Shown: positions 15,429-23,089 of the stretch, one piece after another
Numbering within the stretch: position 1 is the stretch's first letter
How the letters are laid out: each line of letters begins with the position of its first letter
DNA from: Methanoregula sp. UBA247
Lineage (GTDB): Archaea; Halobacteriota; Methanomicrobia; Methanomicrobiales; Methanospirillaceae
Reading direction: 5' to 3'
Length of the DNA stretch: 52,271 bases
Assembly: GCA_002495055.1 (NCBI GenBank)
Contig: DADR01000035.1
Span: 1 to 52,271 of the forward strand
Translations under genes and position numbers: made by a program
Notes under the pieces: generated by a model
The model's database searches: none
The model's input: the letters and a program-made list of their open reading frames with translations, nothing else
Told to the model about the DNA's origin: nothing

Positions 15429-16601
15429 GTGACAACACAAGGAAGATACGGGAAATACGGGGGACAGTATGTCTCCGAGACACTTATGAGCGCACTCATC
15501 GAACTTGAGGATGCGTATAGCAGGGTGTACAAGGATCCACAGTTCACCAGAAACCTGACAGACCTATATACCGAATACGCGGGGCGCGAGACACCACTTA
15601 CATTCTGCCCGAACGCATCACGGGAACTCGGGTGTAAGATATACCTCAAGCGCGAGGATCTCGTGCACGGGGGGTCCCACAAGCTGAACAACACCCTCGG
15701 GCAGGCACTACTCGCAAAGCAGATGGGCAAGAAACGGTTAATTGCCGAGACCGGTGCCGGCCAGCATGGTGTTGCGACGGCGATTGTCGGTGCGGCACTT
15801 GGTATACCCGTCGAGGTGTACATGGGAGAGGTGGACACCCGGCGGCAGGCACTCAATGTCTTCCGCATGGAATTGATGGGGGCAAAAGTGATCCCGGTCA
15901 AATCAGGGACGCGGACGCTCAAGGACGCAATCAATGAAGCCCTGCGCGACTGGGTGGCAAACGTGCGGAACACCTACTACCTGATAGGTTCGGTCGTCGG
16001 CCCACACCCGTATCCGCTTATGGTTCGGGATTTCCAGTCGGTGATCGGGCGGGAGGCGAAGGCCCAGGTGATGAAAAAAGAGGGACGGCTTCCCGATGCC
16101 GTTGTTGCATGTGTAGGCGGGGGATCAAATGCAATCGGCATTTTCCACCCGTTCCTTGCCGACGATGTAGAACTGATAGGTGTTGAAGCAGGTGGCGAGG
16201 GAATTGAGACAGGAAAGCATTCCGCGACACTCTGCACCGGAGACACCGGAGTACTGCATGGAACCCTTTCATACCTGTTACAGGATGAACACGGGCAGGT
16301 TCTGCCAACGCACAGCATATCGGCCGGACTCGATTATCCGGGTGTCGGCCCCGAACACGCGATGCTCAGGGACAAACACCGCGTAACCTATACAGCGGTA
16401 AATGACCCTGAAGTACTGGATGCCTTCAGGTTCCTGTCAAAAACAGAGGGAATAATACCTGCACTCGAGTCAGCCCATGCAGTAGCATACGTAATGCAGA
16501 ACGCGGAGCGGTTCGATAAGGATGACATCGTGATAATTAACCTGTCCGGGCGTGGCGATAAGGATGTGGCGGAAGTGGCAGGGATGATTGAGAAATGCTG
16601 A
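15429..16601 (+). CDS. trpB: Tryptophan synthase beta chain
   Basis: PLP enzyme of 390 residues that condenses indole with serine. The PLP lysine is in GGSHKLNNTLGQ, the phosphate-binding glycine loop is CVGGGSNAIG, and ETGAGQHGVATA holds the substrate carboxylate. GRYGKYGGQYVSETLM at the start and EGIIPALESAHA near the end mark it as the canonical TrpB1 type, which forms a complex with TrpA. The start is GTG 15429, directly after the trpF stop. An ATG-initiated extension into trpF is open but has no family similarity. Confidence 0.96.
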   Translation: MTTQGRYGKYGGQYVSETLMSALIELEDAYSRVYKDPQFTRNLTDLYTEYAGRETPLTFCPNASRELGCKIYLKREDLVHGGSHKLNNTLGQALLAKQMGKKRLIAETGAGQHGVATAIVGAALGIPVEVYMGEVDTRRQALNVFRMELMGAKVIPVKSGTRTLKDAINEALRDWVANVRNTYYLIGSVVGPHPYPLMVRDFQSVIGREAKAQVMKKEGRLPDAVVACVGGGSNAIGIFHPFLADDVELIGVEAGGEGIETGKHSATLCTGDTGVLHGTLSYLLQDEHGQVLPTHSISAGLDYPGVGPEHAMLRDKHRVTYTAVNDPEVLDAFRFLSKTEGIIPALESAHAVAYVMQNAERFDKDDIVIINLSGRGDKDVAEVAGMIEKC

Positions 16602-17389
16602 TGGGGCGTATAGAAAAAGCATTCGCCTCTGCAAAAAAACCGGCTTTCATCGGTTTCACCGTTGCAGGAGACCCGGATAAGACTACCTGCATACGGATCG
16701 CACGGGCACTTATAGCCGGGGGAACAGATATCCTCGAACTGGGAGTGCCATTCTCTGACCCGGTAGCGGACGGGCAGACTATCCAGAAAGCCGATGAGCG
16801 GGCTCTTGCAGCCGGAACTACTCCGGACACCGTCTTTGAGATCGTCACGGAGATTCGGAAAGAATCCGACGTGCCAATCGTATTCCTCACCTATTACAAT
16901 ATCGTCTATCGCCGTGGGATAGAGAGGTTCTATCGTGAAGCGAAGGATGCGGGTGTTGACGGCATCCTTATCGCCGATTTGCCAGTCGAGGAATCAGAAG
17001 AGGTCTGCGAAGTTGCAGCACTGTGCGGTATCGACCCTGTTTTCCTCATCACCCAGACGACATCCGATGAACGGATCAAAAAGATTGCAGAAAAAGCACG
17101 TGGTTTCCTGTACCTTGTCGCAGTACTCGGGGTCACCGGAGTACGTGATCAGGTCTCAGACGGGGCAATCGATCTCCTGAACCGGGTTCGGAAGCACACC
17201 GGACTTCCGCTCGCACTCGGTTTTGGAATATCAACCCCCGCACATGCCCGGACCTGTACCCGTGCCGGAGCCGAGGGTGTAATTGTCGGCAGTGCAATTG
17301 TGGAGATAGTCGAGAAGAATCTGGGCAAACCGGTTAGTATGGAACGGGATCTGAGAACATACGTTTCACAGATGAAAAAAGACCTGTGA
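16601..17389 (+). CDS. trpA: Tryptophan synthase alpha chain
   Basis: Cleaves indole-3-glycerol phosphate to indole for TrpB. The 262-residue TIM barrel has the catalytic acids in ILELGVPFSDPVADG (Glu and Asp), GILIADLPVEE, and the phosphate loop GFGIST and GVIVGSAIV. Start ATG 16601 shares a base with the trpB stop (TGATG); an in-frame ATG at 16595 is an alternative. It is the last gene of the operon, and the next gene is convergent 11 bases away. Confidence 0.96.
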   Translation: MGRIEKAFASAKKPAFIGFTVAGDPDKTTCIRIARALIAGGTDILELGVPFSDPVADGQTIQKADERALAAGTTPDTVFEIVTEIRKESDVPIVFLTYYNIVYRRGIERFYREAKDAGVDGILIADLPVEESEEVCEVAALCGIDPVFLITQTTSDERIKKIAEKARGFLYLVAVLGVTGVRDQVSDGAIDLLNRVRKHTGLPLALGFGISTPAHARTCTRAGAEGVIVGSAIVEIVEKNLGKPVSMERDLRTYVSQMKKDL

Positions 17390-17400
17390 CCTCAATCTTT

Positions 17401-17910
17401 TTATTCGACGGTATCTGCATGATAATCGTGTTCCGACAGGATCCCAACCACTTTTTCTGTCCAGGCAGCGGTATCCCCGTACGGGATTACAATAACTTGT
17501 TCTTTCCAGAGATTCTCAAGAGCGGCATCCTCGGTTCGGAGGGTATTTTTCCCGATCACCTTCCCACAGACAGATCCTTCGTGGTTGCGAATGAGCATCC
17601 GGTAACAGCGGAAATCCCGGCAGATTTTTGGTCGCGTTGAATAAACTGCACACAATGTTCCCTCACCCTGCCGGTTCTTCCGCAGGAACCTACAGGTTTT
17701 TTTCTCCTGGATGGAATGTGCAGCAGTCTCCGCATCAAATTCATCGGCAATCTCTTCGCAGTATGCTGGATCAACATGACCAAGAAAGACTGAGTTATCG
17801 ATTTTACAGCGGCAATAATAGTCCCGGTCATTGAGCTGGCGTTCGATGGTGATGAGGGAGCCCAAACTCACGCAGCATTTCCCGCACCGGTCACATTCAA
17901 ACGCCACCAT
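17401..17910 (-). CDS. YkgJ-family Cys-cluster protein
   Basis: A 169-residue protein of the YkgJ/UPF0153 family of predicted zinc- or iron-chelating proteins. The N-terminal FECDRCGKCCVSLG (Cys6, 9, 12, 13), later CRFL, LCAVYSTRPKICRDFRC and an internal YCRCK provide a Cys-rich cluster. The biochemical role of the family is not established. ATG 17910 is chosen because the Cys motif follows at once; the frame extends to 17958 without similarity. It is convergent with trpA and divergent from the hgc operon, with which it shares a 170-bp upstream region. Confidence 0.85.
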   Translation of the reverse strand: MVAFECDRCGKCCVSLGSLITIERQLNDRDYYCRCKIDNSVFLGHVDPAYCEEIADEFDAETAAHSIQEKKTCRFLRKNRQGEGTLCAVYSTRPKICRDFRCYRMLIRNHEGSVCGKVIGKNTLRTEDAALENLWKEQVIVIPYGDTAAWTEKVVGILSEHDYHADTVE

Positions 17911-17979
17911 TGCTGGTGAGAGTATTATCCCAAAGAGAAAAAGGGATTGCGGTATCACCGCATAAACAGATATTGGACA

Positions 17980-18011
17980 GTCCCATGCTGCTTCAGCATT
18001 TATTATGGGAC
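17980..18011. repeat. Inverted repeat upstream of the hgc promoter
   Basis: GTCCCAT (17980-17986) is the perfect inverse of ATGGGAC (18005-18011). Inside lies a second perfect dyad, ATGCTG (17985-17990) with CAGCAT (17994-17999), spaced by CTT. Together they form a dyad in the gap between the YkgJ gene and hgcC, about 28 bp before the hgcC TATA box. An operator for a dimeric regulator is the natural reading; an RNA hairpin of the minus-strand transcript is less likely. Confidence 0.5.
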
Positions 18012-18020
18012 AAATAAGAA

Positions 18021-18050
18021 TTTTCTGATTTTTCTGATAAATATAAATAA
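18021..18050 (+). promoter_or_regulatory. hgc promoter: tandem 9-bp repeat and TATA box
   Basis: Two perfect head-to-tail copies of TTTTCTGAT (18021-18029 and 18030-18038) run directly into the TATA element AAATATAAATAA (18039-18050). The repeats sit where TFB recognises the BRE. The expected start site is about 18070, just before the AGGAG ribosome site (18071-18075) and the hgcC ATG at 18081. Confidence 0.6.
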
Positions 18051-18080
18051 TAAGAGTGCCAATAGTAATCAGGAGAATTC

Positions 18081-18371
18081 ATGTCAAAGAAAAACAGCAA
18101 CATTATCTGTAATCCTGCTCCGGGAAGTGCGTGCGAATACACAACGGGATCAGGGTGTAAAGTCGAAGCAGTCCTTTCCATTGATGATCGAGGCCAGATG
18201 GTGCTCCCGAAGGATGTCCGTGAGAAAGCCAAAATCAAAACCGGGGACAAACTCGCCCTGATCAGCTGGGAGAAGAATGGCAGTATCTGCTGCCTTGCAC
18301 TCATGAAGGTTGAGAACCTCAGTGGTATGGTCAAAGACGTGCTCGGACCGCTCCTGTATGAGCGCGACTAA
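18081..18371 (+). CDS. hgcC: AbrB/SpoVT-like HgcAB-associated protein
   Basis: A 96-residue protein with an AbrB/MazE-type DNA-binding fold: VEAVLSIDDRGQMVLPKDVR followed by EKAKIKTGDKLALISWE, the classic swapped-hairpin pattern, and a C-terminal helical LSGMVKDVLGPLLYERD. The N-terminal 30 residues have three Cys (IICNPAPGSACEY, SGCK). Proteins of this kind are found next to hgcAB in methanogens and are annotated as HgcAB-associated HgcC; that name is from memory. A metal- or thiol-responsive autoregulator is plausible. Good ribosome site AGGAG. hgcA starts 17 bases downstream. Confidence 0.82.
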   Translation: MSKKNSNIICNPAPGSACEYTTGSGCKVEAVLSIDDRGQMVLPKDVREKAKIKTGDKLALISWEKNGSICCLALMKVENLSGMVKDVLGPLLYERD

Positions 18372-18388
18372 AGGGCAGAGGGGAATTC

Positions 18389-19456
18389 ATGGATACAGAC
18401 AATACAGTAGTACCAACCTGCTGCACCGGTGAACCGCAAACACCGTCCTGCTTCTGCAAAACGACCCCCTTAACCCTGCCAATAATCCACACAACAGACA
18501 GCGCCATTACGTTTGCCAACCGGCTCGACCATTTCCTTGCACGCTGGGGGGTAAACCGCATGGGGCACCGGGTTGACCCAGGCCTCTACCGGATCGGCAA
18601 ACCGACAACAGAATCCCCGGTCTTTGCATCGGCGAACTATACGCTGAGCTTCGATGCCCTGCGTTCTGCACTTTCGGGATACAACGCGTATATCCTTGTG
18701 CTGGATACCAAAGGGATTAATGTCTGGTGCGCTGCCGGAAAAGGTACATTCGGTACAGAGGAACTGGTCAGCCGCATTGCATCCGCCGGACTTGGCAGTA
18801 TCGTCGCCCATCGGAAGATTGTCGTCCCGCAGCTCGGGGCACCGGGAATTTCCGCGCTCGATGTGCAGCGCCGGTCCGGCTTTAAGATCGAGTATGGTCC
18901 GGTCCGGGCAAGGGATCTTCCTGAATATCTCAAGATGGGAAAAGCGACTATGGAAATGCGCAGGGTGCAGTTCCCGATCAACGACCGCATCGTCCTCGCA
19001 CCCGTCGAGTTAGTTCATATCGCATTACCGACCATTGTTGTCGCAGCTGTACTGTGGTTCCTTGCCGGACCAGTCGCCGCACTTGCAGCGATTTCTGCAG
19101 TAGTTGCAGGAACCGTACTCTTCCCGGTGCTGCTGCCGTTCATCCCAACGAATGACTTCTCCACAAAAGGTCTCATTCTGGGGGGAGTTGCAGCTATCCC
19201 GTTCGCCGCTGCATTCGCTTCAGCCCCCGCCCTGCCCGGCTGGGCTGCGCTCATCGCAGCTATAACACCGCTCCTCATCATTCCTGCAGTCACTGCATAT
19301 CTCTCCCTGAATTTCACCGGTTCAACAACATTCACTTCACGGACCGGGGTCAAAAAAGAGATTTTTCAGTATGTACCCGTCATGGCATTCATGGCTGTCA
19401 CCGGGATCGTTCTTGGGATAGTACTTGGCGTGAACCGTTTCATTGGGGTGATCTGA
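18389..19456 (+). CDS. hgcA: Mercury methylation corrinoid protein HgcA
   Basis: Membrane corrinoid protein that transfers a methyl group to Hg(II), making methylmercury. The diagnostic cap-helix motif NVWCAAGKGTF is at residues 111-121, with Cys114 as the lower-axial cobalt ligand (equivalent to Cys93 of the Desulfovibrio ND132 protein). Residues about 205-355 contain roughly five membrane segments (LPTIVVAAVLWFLAGPVAAL onward). The 355-residue protein is a little longer than bacterial HgcA. The extra N-terminus is Cys-rich (CC at 11-12, CFC at 21-23), which may be a metal-handling addition. The stop shares one base with the hgcB start. Confidence 0.95.
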   Translation: MDTDNTVVPTCCTGEPQTPSCFCKTTPLTLPIIHTTDSAITFANRLDHFLARWGVNRMGHRVDPGLYRIGKPTTESPVFASANYTLSFDALRSALSGYNAYILVLDTKGINVWCAAGKGTFGTEELVSRIASAGLGSIVAHRKIVVPQLGAPGISALDVQRRSGFKIEYGPVRARDLPEYLKMGKATMEMRRVQFPINDRIVLAPVELVHIALPTIVVAAVLWFLAGPVAALAAISAVVAGTVLFPVLLPFIPTNDFSTKGLILGGVAAIPFAAAFASAPALPGWAALIAAITPLLIIPAVTAYLSLNFTGSTTFTSRTGVKKEIFQYVPVMAFMAVTGIVLGIVLGVNRFIGVI

Positions 19457-19794
19457 TGTTTGATTCTTACGCGGAGAACACTCTCCGTTACCATATGGAT
19501 CGGTGCATCAACTGCAAACGCTGTACCCAGGTCTGCCCCCACGGCGTATTTGTTGAAGGGCATGAGCATGCGGAGCTGGCCCGCCCGGCGGCGTGCATGG
19601 AATGTGGCGCCTGCGCCCTGAACTGCCCGGTCCAGGCAATCGAGGTCCGGAGCGGGGTCGGGTGTGCGTGGGCAATGATCAGTGCCGCCCTGAGGGGAAA
19701 GGATATGGACAGTGGTGAATGCAGCTGTGGTGGTACCGAGGGGTCGTGCTGTGGTATTCAGGAAGAGAAGTCCTCCTGTTGTGAAGAAAAATGA
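19456..19794 (+). CDS. hgcB: Mercury methylation ferredoxin HgcB
   Basis: Ferredoxin that reduces the HgcA corrinoid. Two 4Fe-4S motifs are complete: Cys17/20/23/27 (CINCKRCTQVC) and Cys47/50/53/57 (CMECGACALNC, the HgcB hallmark). The extra conserved Cys70 in GVGCAW and a terminal Cys pair (108-109) match the mercury-binding residues of known HgcB. The 112-residue protein has additional tail cysteines (CSC at 89-91, CC at 98-99), so the tail carries six in total. It overlaps the arsC-like start by 4 bases. Confidence 0.95.
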   Translation: MFDSYAENTLRYHMDRCINCKRCTQVCPHGVFVEGHEHAELARPAACMECGACALNCPVQAIEVRSGVGCAWAMISAALRGKDMDSGECSCGGTEGSCCGIQEEKSSCCEEK

Positions 19795-20216
19795 CAACAA
19801 AAACGCGGGTTCTTTTTATCTGCACGGCAAATGCCGCACGCTCCCAGATGGCGGAGGGGCTGCTGCGGGCGAAATACGGCGACCGGTACGAGGTTTTCTC
19901 CGCCGGTACCCGCAAGTCCCGCGTGAGTGCACGTGCAATCCAGGTCATGAAAGAGATAGGGATCGACATTTCACACCACCGTTCAAAATCGCTTGATGAA
20001 ATGTCAGGTACGATGTTTGACCTAGCTGTCACGCTCTGTGATAATGCCAACCAGATCTGCCCGGTCGTCTCCTGTGCAAAAAAGACGATCCACCACGGGT
20101 TTTTTGATCCACACCTGACACCCGGCAACAACGAAGACCTCATCCAGGGGTATCGCTGTGTGCGGGACGATATTGCTACGTGGATTGACACGACATTCAG
20201 AACACCTGCACAGTAA
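19791..20216 (+). CDS. arsC: Thioredoxin-coupled arsenate reductase-like (LMW phosphatase fold)
   Basis: A 141-residue protein with the low-molecular-weight phosphatase P-loop CTANAARS (Cys11-x5-Arg17) and the DP motif (Asp106-Pro107). Cys83 and Cys90, in LCDNANQIC, match the redox triad of thioredoxin-linked ArsC (Cys10/82/89 in Staphylococcus), so reduction of arsenate to arsenite is likely. A third Cys95 is nearby. The start ATG overlaps the hgcB stop, so it is translated as part of the hgc operon. No arsB/acr3 exporter or ArsR is nearby. A role in metal(loid) thiol chemistry tied to HgcAB is possible. A T-run at 20230-20236 follows. Confidence 0.88.
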   Translation: MTTKTRVLFICTANAARSQMAEGLLRAKYGDRYEVFSAGTRKSRVSARAIQVMKEIGIDISHHRSKSLDEMSGTMFDLAVTLCDNANQICPVVSCAKKTIHHGFFDPHLTPGNNEDLIQGYRCVRDDIATWIDTTFRTPAQ

Positions 20217-20229
20217 CCTTCGCATTTAC

Positions 20230-20236
20230 TTTTTTT
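20230..20236 (+). terminator. T-run ending the hgc operon
   Basis: Seven T residues begin 14 bases after the arsC-like stop codon, and a new promoter and gene follow. This fits an archaeal terminator for the hgcC-hgcA-hgcB-arsC unit. Confidence 0.5.
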
Positions 20237-20291
20237 CCCGTAAAAACATTGATGATATGACATAGCGTTAATTGAATTGTCGGTGTAAGAA

Positions 20292-21509
20292 ATGACGAGG
20301 GCACCCCAAAAAAAGGATATCTACGCTGAATCCCTCGAACTCCATAAAAAGTTCCGGGGAAAAATTGAAGTTCATTCCAAAGTGCCCATCACGAACCGAA
20401 GAGATCTATCCCTTGCTTATACACCCGGCGTGGGAGCGGTATGCAAAGAGATTCACCGGGACAAAAATCTCGCCTACAAATATACTCTTAAAGCAAACAC
20501 GATCGCTATCGTTAGTGATGGATCGAGAGTCCTTTCACTGGGAAATATCGGAGGATATGCAGCAATTCCCGTCATGGAGGGAAAAGCCCTTCTCTTTAAA
20601 AAGCTCGCCGGCATCGATGCCTTTCCTATCTGTTTTGAGAGCTTTCATACTGAATTTGTTGATGAAGTGAAAAATATAGCACCGGTATTTGGTGGTATTG
20701 CACTCGAAGACATCGCTGCCCCCAAATGCTTTGAACTTGAAGATGCACTTCAGGGTATAGGGATTCCCGTGATGCACGATGACCAGCATGGAACAGCAGT
20801 GGTAGTTCTCGCTGCATTGCTCAATGCCTGCCGGGTGACAGGAAAAAGGTTTGAGGACCTGAATATCGTAGTTTGCGGTGCAGGTGCCGCCGGATTTGCG
20901 ATCACCCGTATGCTCAGGTGCATAGGATATGATCCGAACCTCTGCAGTAGTGTAAACGACATCATAGTGTGTGATTCAAAGGGGATCATTCACCGGCATC
21001 GTGACAGGCTCTATACAAACAAGTATAAGTTCATCATCGCGGAAGAAACGAATAAGACCGGGCAGACAGGAGAACTTGCTGATGCTATGCAGGGCGCCGA
21101 TGTCTGTATTGGGGTATCGGTACCAGCGATTATCACCCCGGCAATGGTCCGGTCAATGAACAAAGATCCTATCATTTTTGCCCTTGCCCATCCCATGCCC
21201 GAGATTCTTCCCCATGATGCCCGGTTGGCCGGGGCTGAGATTGTAGGGACGGGACGCAATGAGTATCCCAACCAGATCAACTACGCACTTGCATTTCCGG
21301 GGATATTCCGCGGTGCTCTTGATGTATTTGCAACACGAATATCCGATGAAATGAAGGTAGCAGCCGCTCACGCTCTTGCCGGTTTTGTCAAACGGCCGCA
21401 AAAAAACAGGATCCTTCCCCTAGTTCTCAACCGACGTGTTGTAAAAGCCGTTGCCCGGTCAGTAAGTGATGCAGCGGTAGCAAGTGGTTGTGCCCGGCAT
21501 ATTGAATGA
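20292..21509 (+). CDS. Malic enzyme (malate dehydrogenase, decarboxylating)
   Basis: Oxidatively decarboxylates malate to pyruvate and CO2 with NAD(P). The 405 residues show the malic enzyme N-terminal domain (YTPGVGAVCKEI, IVSDGSRVLSLGNIG, PVMEGKALLFKKLAGIDAFP, FGGIALEDIAAPKCFELE, DDQHGTAVVVLAALLNA) and the Rossmann motif VVCGAGAAGFA. The length fits the small bacterial and archaeal form. Compared with the usual VLGLGNIGPAA, this protein has VLSLGNIGGYAA, a mild deviation. It could feed pyruvate to the Por enzyme in this window. The gene stands alone, ahead of the convergent truA. Confidence 0.92.
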   Translation: MTRAPQKKDIYAESLELHKKFRGKIEVHSKVPITNRRDLSLAYTPGVGAVCKEIHRDKNLAYKYTLKANTIAIVSDGSRVLSLGNIGGYAAIPVMEGKALLFKKLAGIDAFPICFESFHTEFVDEVKNIAPVFGGIALEDIAAPKCFELEDALQGIGIPVMHDDQHGTAVVVLAALLNACRVTGKRFEDLNIVVCGAGAAGFAITRMLRCIGYDPNLCSSVNDIIVCDSKGIIHRHRDRLYTNKYKFIIAEETNKTGQTGELADAMQGADVCIGVSVPAIITPAMVRSMNKDPIIFALAHPMPEILPHDARLAGAEIVGTGRNEYPNQINYALAFPGIFRGALDVFATRISDEMKVAAAHALAGFVKRPQKNRILPLVLNRRVVKAVARSVSDAAVASGCARHIE

Positions 21510-21579
21510 TTAGAGAAATTGAAAAAATCAAGAGATACCTACACCCTTTTACGATTTTCTTTGAGAGAAAAACAATTAT

Positions 21580-22374
21580 TCAGCGATGTGATGCTTTGAG
21601 CACCCGGCATACTTTCTCCATAAGGGTAAAATGCCGTATAAGATGATCGATGAATGCACCGCTCTGACCTTCAGCAGGCGTGGGCGTCCACGTAATCCCG
21701 CAGTCGGTATCCCAGAGGATCAGCCCCTCGGCAGGAGCGGGCTGAAGAGGTCTTTTGGGCGCTTCTTCCAATAACCTGGCGATTGAACAATCGTCCGCTT
21801 TCTTTTCGCCGACAAGTGTTAATGCTGATGCCATACACCGGACCTGGTGCCAGAGGAAACTTTCAGCGGTTACTTCGAGAAATACAAATCCTTCTTCCTC
21901 TCCCACGTGGACAGCAAGAATGTTCCTGACAGGATTCTTGTCCTTCACCCGTGCGAAGTTCGAAAAATCATGGCTGCCCAGAAAATGCTGCGCAGCCCGG
22001 TCCATCACATCAGGATCTTCAGGTCTTTTCGAAAAATAATACCTGTACGTGCGGGACTTCGCATCATACCGGGGATGAAATTCCGGAGCTACCTCTGCAT
22101 ACGCGGTACTCCAGAGATCAGGGGGCAGCTGGGTATTGATGATAGTCCGGGCGCGCTCCGGCGCATCTGTTGAGAATGCAGCAACCTGTCCACATGCATG
22201 AACACCGCGATCGGTCCTTCCGGCAAACTGGAATCCAGCTTCCCGCCAGTCTGAAAAAAGGCTGAGTCGCTGGCAGGCGGCGATAACCTCCCCTTCAACG
22301 GTCCGGTGGGAAGCCTGTATCTGTGAGCCATAAAACCTGCTGCCCAGATATGATACCCGAAACGCCAGCCTCAT
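21580..22374 (-). CDS. truA: tRNA pseudouridine(38-40) synthase
   Basis: Converts uridines 38-40 in the anticodon arm of tRNAs. The catalytic Asp55 lies in FAGRTDRGVHA, and FHPRYDAKSRTYRYYF and the LWHQVRCMASALTLVG motif confirm the family. The 264-residue start at ATG 22374 overlaps the stop of the upstream PHP gene (ATGA on the minus strand), which decides it over the 14-residue longer form. The C-terminus has an extra basic segment (LIRHFTLMEKVCRVLKASHR). Confidence 0.95.
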   Translation of the reverse strand: MRLAFRVSYLGSRFYGSQIQASHRTVEGEVIAACQRLSLFSDWREAGFQFAGRTDRGVHACGQVAAFSTDAPERARTIINTQLPPDLWSTAYAEVAPEFHPRYDAKSRTYRYYFSKRPEDPDVMDRAAQHFLGSHDFSNFARVKDKNPVRNILAVHVGEEEGFVFLEVTAESFLWHQVRCMASALTLVGEKKADDCSIARLLEEAPKRPLQPAPAEGLILWDTDCGITWTPTPAEGQSGAFIDHLIRHFTLMEKVCRVLKASHR

Positions 22375-23048
22375 CGGAGCTGCACGCGCCGTGTATACCG
22401 TTTGATCTTTCTCCATGTGTTATTCAGCGACTGGTGAGTATACGTGCGCAACGGTGTCTGTTTGCCACTGGAGCTTACTTTTCCGGCTCGGATCGCAGCA
22501 AGAATGGAAGGAACAGTCTTTTCTGCATCCACAAACGTCCTGCCGAACCCGACAAATCGTGCATGGTGGGCATCGCTTCCCGCGACACAGGGTTTTCCTA
22601 TTCTCTTAGCGACGCGGGCAGCTTTCCGGTTTGCAGAACCAACGATATACCTGCTGTTGAACGTTTCTATGGCATCAACAACGGCCATGCCAATTTTCTT
22701 CCTGCGGGCAACTCCATGCCTCCAGACGTGATACGGGTGCGGAAGGATCAGGAGCGCTCCCATTTTTCGTGCAATCTCGACAGTATCAACCACATCGAGT
22801 CCTGCCGGAATCACCTCGGTGACTCCCAGCACAATGAGGTGCCCCTGTTTTGTAGTGACTTCAATACCGGGAATCACGAGAACTGAGGTCTCGCAGGTGA
22901 GTGCTTTCTTTGCGCCGTCAACCGAATCATGGTCAGTGATAGCGATTACATCAAGTCCTGCGACCTCAGCTGCCCTGAGGATCGCCTCGACACTGCTCTC
23001 ACCATCTTTGGAGAAATTGGTATGCACGTGCAAATCGCAGATTAGCAT
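22371..23048 (-). CDS. PHP-domain metal-dependent phosphoesterase
   Basis: A 225-residue PHP-domain protein. Metal ligands are visible in DLHVHTNFSKDG (His7, His9), AITDHDSVDG, PGIEVTT, LPHPYHV and SDAHH, the ordered PHP signature. The family hydrolyses phosphoesters, for example phosphoadenosine phosphate or small phosphates, or has exonuclease activity. The C-terminal 25 residues are basic. Operon with truA by a 4-base overlap, but the functional link is unclear. Divergent from the DHPS-like gene. Confidence 0.9.
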   Translation of the reverse strand: MLICDLHVHTNFSKDGESSVEAILRAAEVAGLDVIAITDHDSVDGAKKALTCETSVLVIPGIEVTTKQGHLIVLGVTEVIPAGLDVVDTVEIARKMGALLILPHPYHVWRHGVARRKKIGMAVVDAIETFNSRYIVGSANRKAARVAKRIGKPCVAGSDAHHARFVGFGRTFVDAEKTVPSILAAIRAGKVSSSGKQTPLRTYTHQSLNNTWRKIKRYTRRVQLR

Positions 23049-23089
23049 CTGATCATAGTGTTTTTATCTATCTGGTATTAAGGGAACTT

